From Dendrobium chrysotoxum (taxonomy: Eukaryota; Streptophyta; Magnoliopsida; Asparagales; Orchidaceae), in the NCBI GenBank assembly GCA_019925795.1, contig CM034298.1, positions 54,214,365 to 54,278,364 on the forward strand: a DNA stretch of 64,000 bases, read 5' to 3'. Of the stretch, positions 1 to 9,903 are shown piece after piece. Numbering within the stretch: the stretch's first letter is position 1; each line of letters begins with the position of its first letter. The translations under genes and the position numbers were made by a program. A model generated the notes under the pieces. It searched no databases. It worked only from the letters and a program-made list of their open reading frames with translations, and had not been told where the DNA came from.

Positions 1-315
1 GTAGATTATAGTCCTCAGACCACCGTTGCCTGACTATGATCCTTCAAACCACCTTTTCCTGACTATGATCCTTCGACCTTTATCACCGAACTACGGTTCT
101 TCTGACCTCTGTCACTTCCTGACCTTAGTCCTCTACGAACCTCTAACCACTGTCGTCCGACTACGAGCCTTCCAAGCTTCGTTGCCCACCGACTCTGTCC
201 TCAGGCCACTGTCACCCAACTATGATCCTCATACCACTGTCGCTTGATTATGATCCTTCAACTTTTGTCTCCCGATTATGGTTCTTCCTACCTTCATCAC
301 CCGCCAACTACAATC
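1..315. repeat. Degenerate ~30-bp minisatellite (array 1)
   Basis: About ten imperfect units of roughly 27-32 bp alternate a CTATGATCCTTC-like half with a CCACTGTCACC-like half. No coding sense is apparent; the short open frames through it are a by-product of the periodicity. A closely similar array lies at 56.69-56.95 kb. Arrays like this can occur near transposon termini, but no terminus is visible here. Confidence 0.6.
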
Positions 316-1286
316 CATCAATAACAGCTTATTAATCAAATAAAGAATTTATTTTAACAATTCTATGGCAGCAATGGATGAGATGCAAGCTGGGATGCTG
401 CTTACCCTCAATTCATTTAACTCAGATGCCCAACAATTACAAAATATGGTTCACTTAGTAACTTTCACAGAACATTAGATCAGACTAGCAGTGACAAAAG
501 AGATAAGTCCATCATCTTGTGCAGCAAAGCTCACTGGATGTTCATCAATAACAACTCTATTTTTTTACTTCTAAGCAACCCCATGTTTAATGACCATCAT
601 GTAGAAGGATACCATAAAGAAAAAGATCAAAGCCAAGAAAAGAAATATATCATACCCTTCCTATGCACATTATTTATTATTTCTAATTTTAAATAATTTA
701 AATTCATATTATATATAAATTAATTTCCCTTCCACAATTATTTTAAAGTATTATAAAGTATACATATTCTAATTATTTTAATTTTTTATTATTTCAAAAT
801 ATTTAAAAGAAAAAAATATATATATTTTAAATTTTAAAAGAAAAAATATATTCCTATCCAGCAGAATATATAATGTATAAATATACAGTTCTTGAGATTA
901 TAATGATCTCCAAATAGATGCCTTTTTTATTTATCTAAAATAATTGTGTGCTGGAATGGTTTATAAAGTGAAATAAATTGTGAAGATATCTGAACAAAAA
1001 ATACCTATGATGGATTTTAAAACCTTTAGATCTGCTTTAAGATGTGTGTAATATAAATTTTTTATATATTATATTAGATCTAATGATTTAGAAGTCCATT
1101 ATAACAAAAAAATGGATTAGATATCCTGAAATAATTTTTTCCCCTAAAAAGTCCTATATTTTTTCCTTTTTATAATGGCTAATGAGCATTTAAAACTCAT
1201 GAAATTTCATCAACTTAAGGTAGGGCTCACAAGGAATTTCTAAGAAATTCTCGGCGAGAAGACAATTTCATTGCATGAAGACTAAA
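316..1286. other. A+T-rich intergenic DNA, nothing recognised
   Basis: Low-complexity A+T-rich sequence with frequent stops in all frames. I see no gene, RNA or defined repeat. Confidence 0.5.
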
Positions 1287-1512
1287 GCTTCGTTTGGGAC
1301 CGCTTTCTTGCTGCTTTGTAAAGCTATTTTTTAATATAAAAATCTCTTATAAGTAGTAAAAAACCAGTAGTTTAGAGCTGTCCCAAATGAAACCTATGTT
1401 TTTACTATAATTTCTAAAGCAGCTTTCTTGCACACAAATTTTTTGAATTAAAAAATTTTTATATTAAAAAGCCGCTTTAAAAAGCAGTAAGAAAGTTATC
1501 CCAAACGAAACC
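1287..1512. mobile_element. Composite or rearranged MITE, same family as the one at 52.5 kb
   Basis: It starts with GCTTCGTTTGGGA and ends with TCCCAAACGAAACC. A second inward-facing terminus (TCCCAAATGAAACC) lies at 1381-1394, so it looks like one complete short element (about 1287-1394) followed by part of another, or an internally duplicated element. Subterminal CTTTCTTGCTGCTTT and its inverse match the clean copy at 52514-52632. No clear TSD is visible. It is non-coding. Confidence 0.6.
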
Positions 1513-2135
1513 TAGATGGAGATAATGATTTTGCTAGAGCAAGCTAACCAAATCCATTGCAAACTTGGATCAAACAACACCACCATAAAATGCACTTGCA
1601 ATGAACATTACCCATAGCAGAATTGCAAGAGAAGAAGATTATTGGGATAGTTTTGATATTTTGCTACTTTTTAACAATTTTATTAAAAAAAAAAAATCTT
1701 TATGAAGAATCTTATACAAGAAAAAAAATTTACAAGTATGAACTAACATAAATTGTCTCTCATATGTTGGCAAAATGTAAGAGCCTAATGCCTTACAACA
1801 CCAGATTCTTTTAAGCACATTAAATTTTAAATCTAAGAGGGACTAAAGAGCAAAATGTACATAACCACACAGCAGATTTGCATTTGTTAATAGTTGGTAC
1901 AAACTTTTTTTAGCACATTCAAATTGAGCAATTTCAAATACCAATAAAATTATATGCAATTCATCCAATCATAAAGACACCAAAAAAAAAAAAAAAAAAG
2001 GCTTAGAAGAGGAAGAGATTGTTTAATAGAACACTTTGGCTCAGTTCACAACATACAAGAACATAAAAGCTATGATAAGAGAAGGGCCTTGCAACCATAT
2101 TTCTAGCACATAATAGCCTAAAATATTTACTACTT
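1513..2135. other. Intergenic DNA, nothing recognised
   Basis: A+T-rich with poly(A)-like runs near 1684 and 1981. No gene or defined repeat is visible. Confidence 0.4.
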
Positions 2136-2232
2136 CATGAAGCAGCTTTCTAGTATAAACATTTTAAATTCAACAAATTTATGCTAAGAAATTGCTTCAT
2201 AAAACAGAAAGAAAGTTATCCCAAACGAAGCC
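2136..2232. mobile_element. Truncated MITE, right end only
   Basis: The right terminus TTATCCCAAACGAAGCC and the internal AAGCAGCTTTCTAGTATAAA block match the 52.5-kb MITE. The left terminus is missing. No TSD can be assigned. Confidence 0.5.
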
Positions 2233-3370
2233 GAAGATTTTGATCAAAATATACTAACTAATTTGATCAAAATGAGTCTCAAAATTATTAGATTTATTTT
2301 CAAATGTGTGCAATGTGCATGAAGAAAAATCTCAAAATCAATCTAAAAAATTTCCATCCTAAGATATTTGAGCCAATTTTGTTTTTCAAAGATAAATTAT
2401 TAGATCCCTTTTTTCTTAAAAAGAAAAACAATTTTGTTAGATGGAATATGGTTGATATTAATTGCACATTAATATGTTGATGGGGTGATGATTATAGAAA
2501 TGTTCATGGGCAGAAGTCACAAAGCACTATGTTATTAAAGATTTAGTATATTTTGAAAAAAAATCATCATTATTCTCATAGGGATATTATAGAGCTACTA
2601 GAGAAACTTAAGATTCTAATGGGGCAATGGTGGTGGGGGGATCTTGATAGCAAAAGACACTCCATTGTGGTGGTTTTAGATTGATAGAGGAGGATCTTTG
2701 AGTGAATGTAGACTAAACAAAGTGAGCAATAAGGGGTTTTGAAGAGTGGACAAGCACTTGAGAGATTTGGGAAGTAATTTTGGGGAGTTGTGAGGGGAGG
2801 GCTCGATTAGGTGCTTGGGAAGCTTTGGTTGAGAGGTGGTGGTTTTAAGATTATGTGTGAGTGAGGATACTTTATGAAGAGGTTAGAAACACCTGATGGT
2901 TTAGTGGAAGATGACTGTTGAAATTTAATAAAATTGCAATTTGATAAAACGGCGGAATTAATGTCGAAACAAAAGCAAGACATGGTTCTAATATTTTTTT
3001 GGAACAGATGATTCCTTTTAATGTTCAGTTGACATATTCAGTTGAAGATAATTCAGAAAACAAGTTTCAATGCCTTTCAATTTAGTAATTGATCAGAAAC
3101 TTCAAAGAGATTTCAATGCCAAAAGAGTTTGGAGGAAAAAAAATCCTACTAGATGGTAGTCCTAAGATTGCAAGGCAAGTAATGCTCTTAGGGGGTTTGA
3201 AATCAAAATCCAATTACTGTTAGTAAATATTTTCATTGCCATCCCTAAGATTCAATCTGCCACCTCTGTTTGGCAGTAGAGTTTAGAAGTAGTGTAAATT
3301 ATACTTCAGATTAATTAGCGTGCACAAAGAGTTTCATGGGGCCTTTGCTTGGAGCGATTATTCTGTGCGG
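2233..3370. other. Intergenic DNA, nothing recognised
   Basis: No open frame of note, no domain and no clear repeat boundary on either strand. Confidence 0.4.
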
Positions 3371-3373
3371 ACA

Positions 3374-3448
3374 CCGGACGGGAGAACCGTCCGGTTCCGT
3401 TTGGTACCGAGCATAATACTCGGTACAGAACGGTACCGAGCTCGGTAC
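3374..3448. repeat. Cluster of three palindromes, two built on GTACCGAG
   Basis: Within 75 bp there are three perfect dyads. CCGGACG/CGTCCGG has a 7-nt loop (3374-3394). GTACCGAG/CTCGGTAC has a 7-nt loop (3404-3426). A 16-bp uninterrupted palindrome GTACCGAGCTCGGTAC lies at 3433-3448. The last two use the same 8-bp arm. The function is unknown. It could be a transposon terminus or a hairpin. Confidence 0.7.
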
Positions 3449-3583
3449 ATTTTTTTGATGACGTGACACATTTTTATTTGCCTCTAAACGCCATCCGGAC
3501 TCCGCACCTTATAATTTCACCTTTGGCTTGAGTTTATGCAAAGATAGTCATATGAGTTGCATCTATAGTGGTTACTTCAATTA

Positions 3584-4080
3584 TTAAGTCGCCACGTTCG
3601 GAAAAATAAAGAAGAAAGAAAAAATAAATAAATAAAACATCCAAGAAAATGGACAAAACGCCTGACGCTTACCTACGCTCACAAAGGGAAAAGAAGCTCT
3701 CGGATTCTGAAGCTTTTCGGCACTGTCCGTCAGACCCACACAAAAGCCAGCCTCAACAGCCCTTGCCGCCTCCGGTAGCCACTCAGTCGGACGTCCGGCC
3801 TCCCTACTCCGTCGTACGTCGTCTGTAGAGCACAAGACTGCACGTTCGCCTCCCTTTACACCTTGATCAAACCTCCAAAAGCCAACCAGAGCCAGTCGCT
3901 TACACCTGTCGCCGGCTTCTCTCACACGACCGAACAGCGACGCCTGAGCCGCAAGCCTCTGGCCTTCTTTCTGGGCAAACTTCAGCTGCTTTACGTGCAC
4001 CTAGGTCAGATGAGATCTGCAAATCACCTTCGTCTTTCTCCGTAAAATCAAACCAAGTTCAGCCCCACTCCTGGTCATTT
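3584..4080 (-). pseudogene. GC-rich gene-like remnant, unidentified
   Basis: This stretch of about 500 bp is clearly richer in G+C than its surroundings. On the minus strand it holds an open frame of about 138 codons (4000 down to 3584). The first half is rich in Lys, Arg, Ala and Gly, and a possible 3' splice site (TGACCTAG before GTGCACG) lies at its start. I do not recognise the product. The open frame ends in a low-complexity Phe-rich tail from the A/T-rich flank, which is not protein-like. It may be an exon of a dead or captured gene, or chance. Confidence 0.25.
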
Positions 4081-4130
4081 CCTGTGAACAAACCCTTAGC
4101 CTGCTCTATGGCTTGATTTATGCACTCTTG

Positions 4131-5775
4131 CACTAGAAAATTGGTAATTTTATAGTAATTATATAATAATTACATAGTATTATATAATAATTATATAACG
4201 TTGCAATTATGATTATATAACAATATTATATAATATTATAATTATTTATGAGCAAAGTAGGAAGCCTCTCAAATCATCAAATTAAAAGAAATCCCGGAAT
4301 TGATTCGGTCTTACGAAGCCCTTGGCCGTCGATCTTATCCGGTCGAGTGGATGGAATGGAAGACTTGATCGTTTCTGGGGTCGATTCGCTCCACAAAAAC
4401 TTCTTTCCGTTGATTTGATCTGGTTGAGTAAAGCCAGAAAGGCACTTGCCCTACCTCACCTCTCACGGAGGAAAAGCCGAGAGGCTGTCGAAATTTGTCC
4501 AAAAATTCATGACTTAGACAAATTTTTGGAGAACAATTTCTAACCGAACATTATAATTTGGATTAAAACTTTTATCTAATAATTCAAATAAACTTAATTT
4601 TTTAATTAGTAAAATCCATTACTTAAATCAAATAATCAAATCCATTTCAATATAAACAATTGAGATAATCACTTCAAAAAAAAAAAGAAACAATCTAAGC
4701 TAAAATTTAACTTTAATTCAATTTAAATAATTAAATTAATTTTACTAAAAAAAATCAAATCCTTAATAATTCAAATAACTTCAAACCAAAACTTGAATTC
4801 AACTTAAAACAAATTAATTTTTTTAATTAGATTAATGTTTAATTAATGAACTAATAAAAGAGAGTAATAAACTTTCATTTAACCTAATTAAAATAAAGCT
4901 AAAACTTTAAAACCTGTAACTAAATTGATCAATTTCAAAACAAAAATCTTTTAACCACTACAAACACCTAATTTAAGAACTTTTAAATAAATAATCAATT
5001 AAATTTAACTACAAATATAACTAAATTAAGGAATTCCAAAATAGACTTAAAATTAAAATTTGAATTAAAATACATTAACATTAAAGATTTAAATTAAACT
5101 TCTATTAAAATTAATTGAATAACTTTAAAATACACTTTATTAAGAGAGCCGAGCAAATTAACAAATTTAATTTTAATTAAAATTAAAACTCAATTAATCA
5201 ATTTAAATAATACAATTAAAATCAAATAAATACAAAAAATAAATTGTTCTTTACTAATCAACCTAAGTACAATCTACTGATTAGCTCTAAAGCATGTGCT
5301 CTCTAAAAGCACTCTAACAAATGACAACTCTCCAACAAGCAACAGTAACTCTCTGAGCAAGAATAAAAAACTCTCCAAATAGCTTACAAACAAAACTCAA
5401 ACTCTTTGTGGGCTCCCTGAACTATTGCAAGTACAACGTACCTACAAGCAAACAGACAAAAGTCAACACAATTATAAGATAAAATCAATGCTGAAAAATA
5501 TAAATCTAGCTACTACTAATAAGTGCAAAGTACTGGAAAGCTAGTAAAGCAACAGTACCAGAAAATAGGTAGAGCAACAGACTATTGTAATAAAAACAAA
5601 CTACGAATATAAAACAAGACACTGACACTAGCATCGAGGGAGTAAAGTGTCTAAAGCTATGCCATAGCTAATCTGAATCTTATAGGTTACTTATAATAGG
5701 AGTAGTAAATCCTATCGTCAATTCTTTCACTAAATATATATTTATTAAGTGAAGAAATAAATTCCTAAAATTTTC
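4131..5775. other. A+T-rich DNA resembling the non-coding part of the large repeat family
   Basis: Long runs of AATTAA/TTAAAT-type sequence, similar in texture to 23.8-24.6, 30.8-33.1 and 45.1-45.8 kb. It is probably old repeat sequence. No gene is seen. The 73-codon open frame at 4322 has no recognisable features. Confidence 0.4.
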
Positions 5776-6327
5776 CTGGTTACTTTCAATGAAAGCCATA
5801 AGTCCGATCTTTAGGGGTAATAACTAGGAAGCAACCTAAATCTAGACCCCTTAATTAGACATCTTAGCCTATAAGACTAAGTTGTAAGACCCGCCACCTG
5901 GGCTACTTCTAAGAGAAGCAGTGAGACCAGCACATTAGGGAACTTCTAAATGAATGACCCTATATTCAAATAATTAAACCTAAACAGGCAGCCTTGTTTA
6001 TAAAAAGTAGGTTGTAAGACCCACTAACTTGCTATTTTCAATGAAAGTCGTAAGTCCAATTTTTAAGGGTAATAGCTAGGAAACAACTTAACTCTAGACC
6101 CCATAATTGGGCATCTTAGCCTATAAAACTAAGTTGTAAGACCCGCCATTTGAACTACTTCTAAACGAAACAGTAAGACCCTCGCGTTAGGGAACTTCTA
6201 AATGGACGACCCTAGATCCAAAACGTAAACCCCTATGGTAGCCTTGTTTATAAGAACTAGGTTGTAAGACCCACCAACCGGCAACTTTCAAATGAAAGCC
6301 GTAAATCCAACCTTAGGGGCAATCTGG
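5776..6327 (+). repeat. Tandem repeat, ~250-bp unit, about 2.2 copies
   Basis: Unit 1 starts near 5776, unit 2 near 6028 and a partial unit 3 near 6278, each with CTTTCAATGAAAGCC-like starts. Shared inner blocks include TAGCCTATAAGACTAAGTTG, TTAGGGAACTTCTAAATG and GTTGTAAGACCC. The third unit is cut by the LTR element that starts near 6346. Part of a related unit reappears beyond it at 8927-8962. Confidence 0.8.
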
Positions 6328-6345
6328 TTAATTTCAAATTCAATC

Positions 6346-7491
6346 TTTTTGTCTTTTTATTTTCTCTCATTGTATGTTGGCTATTTAAAGCCTCCTCATC
6401 ATTTGAGGTTAATTGATGATTATTAAGAAAAAAAATCTGCACTTTATTCTTAAGAGCTATGGGAGTTCTTAGGAGAGTGAAAGTCTCTAGGTGAGGGCAA
6501 CACAATAGCCACCAGCCGCAGGAGCATACGGGCTCGTAGTTTGAAGTCCCTAGGTGAGGGCAAAGTATTACCCATCAGCAGCAGAAAGCATCTGAGCTCG
6601 TGGTTTATCTTCTTCTCTAATTCCCCTTCTTCTTTCTTCTAGCCGCCGCCCCTAACTCGCTCTTTCTCTCTTGTTCGAGACCAAACCAACCCTCTGCCCT
6701 CATCCTAAACAGTCGACCACCTTGTCCCAAACCCTTAACCAACCTCCCTCCCCTCTCCAACCCTAGCCGCCACCCCCCATTTTCATTTCCTTCCTTGGCC
6801 AAGACCTTCCACCCAAGGCCAAGACCGAACATCAACCAACCGCCGGCCCCAATCCCATTCCCAAAGCCACCGACCAACACCCCATCCCTTTGGCTCCAAT
6901 TTTAAGATTCAGCATTCAAACCTTTTCCTAAAATAACTCCCTTCAATTTTGAAAACTATCTAAATTCATATTCAATTGAATTTAAATTTAAATTTTATTT
7001 CCTAATGGAGGAAATATATTTTAGGAAAATCCCTCAAATCATGTCTATTTGAATTGAAATGGGAGATGATTTAAAATATCATTTCCTAATTTAAATTTCC
7101 TAACTTGGCAATCCCTTTTAATCATCCAATTAAGTCCCCATTAAGGGGCCGACCCACCCTTCCCTCTCTCCTTTATTTGGAGAAGATTCAAATTTAAATC
7201 TTCCTTTCCATTGCCTCCATAATTTCAAATTGGTTATTCATTACCTTCCATATTGGGTGAATCTTAATTTAGAAAAGTTCTTAATTTTAAATTCTAATCT
7301 ATTTGAATTTGAAATTCCTTCCTAAAATGAGATAAGTTATTTAAGGAAGCCCCCTCAAATCAGGCTAATTTGAATTTTTTAATTAGGAGTTAATTCAAAA
7401 TCCTTCCTTAATTAAAATTCCTATGTTGGCAAGTCTTTTAATTCCTCAAATCAATGTCCCCATCTTTGGCTTGCCATATCGTTCTACATCA
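6346..7491 (+). repeat. 5' LTR of the non-autonomous element
   Basis: It matches 7731-8862, including GGAGTTCTTA, AGTCTCTAGGTGAGGGCAA, CGCAGGA and GGGGCCGACCCACCCTTCC blocks. The first bases (TTTTTGTC) are a decayed TGTTTGTC start. The C-rich segment at 6620-6890 gives Gly/Pro-rich spurious open frames. Confidence 0.8.
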
Positions 7492-7494
7492 ATT

Positions 7495-7506
7495 TGATAT
7501 CAGAGC
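7495..7506 (+). other. Primer-binding site (tRNA-iMet type)
   Basis: TGATATCAGAGC lies three bases after the 5' LTR. It is one mismatch from TGGTATCAGAGC, the usual plant initiator-Met PBS. The perfect version is present in the inverted copy at 15851-15862. Confidence 0.75.
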
Positions 7507-7730
7507 ATGGTTGCGCACCCGGGATGTGTACTCAATAGAGTCGAGCTCTTTTCCACCCTGGGAGAATAATGAGGACATCCGATCGTGAAAGTTTATCGGA
7601 GGAGTCGCAGATCGACGGCCATGATCGCCCCACTTTATTTTGAGTTATTATTTATATTTTGAATTATTTATGCATTTGTTTTATTTTTACCCTCACTTGA
7701 GGGAGTAGTCCTATATAAGTCCTAGGGGCA

Positions 7731-8862
7731 TGTTTGTCTTTGTGTTTTCCCTCATTATTTGTTGCTATTTAAAGCCTCCTCATCATTTGACGTTAATAGA
7801 TGATTATTAAGAAAAAAATTTCTACACTTTATTCTTAAGAGCTATGGGAGTTCTTAAGAGAGTGGAAGTCTCTAGGTGAGGGCAACGCAATAGCCACCAA
7901 CCGCAGGAAGCGTCCGGGCTTGTGATTTGAAGTTCCTAGGTGAGGGAAAAATATTACCCATCAACAGCAGGAAGCGGTCGGGCTCGTGGTTTATCTTCTT
8001 CTCTAATTCCCCTCCTTTCTTCTACCCGCCGCCCCTAACTCCCTCTTTCTCCCTTGATCAAGACCCACCCAGCCCTCTGCCCTCATCCTAAACCGCCGGC
8101 GGCCACCTTGTCCCAAACCCTTAACCAACCTCCCTCCCCTCCAACCCTAACCGCCACCCACCCTTTTCATTTCCTTCCTTGGCCGAGACCTTCCACCCAA
8201 GGCCAAGACCAAACATCAACCAACCGCCGGCTCCAATCCCATTCCCAAAGCCGCCGGCCAACACCCCATCTCTTTGGCTCCAATTTCAAAATTTAACATT
8301 CAAACTTTTTTCTAAAATAGCTCCCTTTAATTTTGGAAACTATCTAAATTCATATTCAATTGAATTTGAATTTGAATTTTATTTCCTAATAAAGGAAACC
8401 TATATTAGGAAAGTCCCTCAAATCATGTCTATTTAAATTTGAATAGGAGATGATTTAAAATACCCTTTCGTAACTTGGCAACCCCTTTTAATCATCCAAT
8501 TAAGTCCCCATTAAGGGGCCGACCCACCCTTCCCTCTCTCCTTTATTTTAAGAAGATTCAAATTTAAATCTCCATTTCCATTGCCTCCATAATTTCAAAT
8601 TGATTATTCATTACCTTCCATATTGGGTGAATCTTAATTTAGGAAAGTTTTTAATTTCAGATTCCAATCCATTTGAATTTGAAATTTTCTTCCTAAAATG
8701 AGATAAGTTATTTAAGGAAGCCCCCTGAAATCAGGTTAATTTGAATTTTTTAATTAGGAGTTAATTCAAAATCCTTCATTAATTAAAATTCCTATATTGA
8801 CAAGTCTTTTAATTCCTCAAATCAATGTCCCAATCTCTAGCTTGTCATATCATTCTACATCA
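7731..8862 (+). repeat. 3' LTR of the non-autonomous element
   Basis: It starts TGTTTGTCTT directly after CCTAGGGGCA (a short purine-rich tract) and ends TTCTACATCA. It is homologous to 6346-7491 and to the inverted LTR 15866-17089. Confidence 0.8.
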
Positions 8863-9903
8863 AATTAACTAAAGCACTTACACTCATAGGAAGTAGAACC
8901 CATATCTAAATAAATCCTGACACTGCTCTTAGAGGAAATTTGGTTAATTTCAAATTCAATCTACCTCCGAAAAAATTTAAGGGAACCGTAAATTCGTGAG
9001 CGCGAGGTTCACACTTATTTTAAAGATTTTTCCAGAGAGATCAATGACAAACCTCATGAAAATGTTTTAGGGTTTGGATTTTGGAGCGGGTGGCCGATGA
9101 CTAGAGGCGGATTTAGAGCTTACTATGGAGGTTAGGGAGAGAGGTGGATGTGGCTAGGGTTAATGTATCAAGTTTAGAGTGGAAGGAGATGGAAGAATAA
9201 AAAATTTAAGTAGATAACTAAAGAACTCACCTAAGTTCTGTTGAAGAAATCTGACTCCAAACTTCATCAAGCTTTGTAAGCAAACAAACATAAATAAATA
9301 TTGAAATATCATTATATTCATTGAAAGAGAGATTACTCGATCTATAGAAAGAGAAATTAAAAAAAAATATACATATAATAATGTATGGGTTGGCTAATTA
9401 TGCTAATTATGGAAAGATGGTGTTTCCACTTGATTGCAATCGGCTTACTTTCTACTGTAAGTAGCTGGGCTTCTGGAGGAAAAAAAGGATTTGCATTTGA
9501 TCCCATGTTACTTGAGGGGCCGGCCATGCACTTTTGAAAAGGTGGGTAGCCTTGATATATAATACATGTTAGAATACAATCCATAAATATCTGAAAACTA
9601 TAGATTACTCTCTTCATCATATCAATACTCACCATAGTGTTTTAATCTCTATAATGAAGCACATTTGTCTTCGAAATGAAAACATTCAAATAAAAATGTC
9701 TTAAAACCACTAAAGATCCTTCAGTGTTTAGAACTCATACCAGGATATGCTATCAGCATGTTAGCCACATTGTTAGTAATTGCTCCTGCACCTTTTGATA
9801 GAACTTGTCAAACAGCTTAGTGTGTCAATTACAAGCACTACCAAAACATATAGCACATAATCAAGTAATTGAACCTGTTGAGAGTAAAAAGATGCCCTCT
9901 CTT
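8863..9903. other. Repeat flank and probable 3' region of the FRS gene
   Basis: 8927-8962 nearly repeats 6311-6346, the sequence just left of the LTR element. 9000-9770 holds nothing recognisable. 9773-9903 is probably transcribed as 3'UTR of the minus-strand FRS gene, because a possible splice donor (CAACAG before GTTCAA) follows the stop codon. Confidence 0.4.

Larger units (their letters stand above)
6346..8862 (+). mobile_element. Non-autonomous LTR retroelement with tiny internal region
   Basis: Two direct repeats, 6346-7491 (1146 bp) and 7731-8862 (1132 bp), are alignable along their whole length and both end in TTCTACATCA. The 239-bp region between them begins with a tRNA-iMet-type primer-binding site and ends in CCTAGGGGCA just before the second LTR. 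There is no gag, protease, integrase or reverse transcriptase, so it must have been mobilised in trans. The PBS type suggests a copia-class partner, but this is inferred. The LTRs differ by many substitutions and small indels, so the element is old. No matching 5-bp TSD is seen, and the first LTR start is mutated. Confidence 0.8.

Noticed and set aside
6617..6880. Minus-strand 87-codon Gly-rich open frame (with similar ones at 8054-8436 and 16592-17109)
   Set aside because: It lies inside the LTRs, is caused by C- or G-rich low complexity, and is not conserved in frame between LTR copies.
7495..7506. TGATATCAGAGC considered as part of a tRNA gene
   Set aside because: It is only a 12-nt primer-binding site complementary to tRNA-iMet; no cloverleaf or other tRNA arms are present. 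No tRNA or rRNA gene was recognised anywhere in the window.
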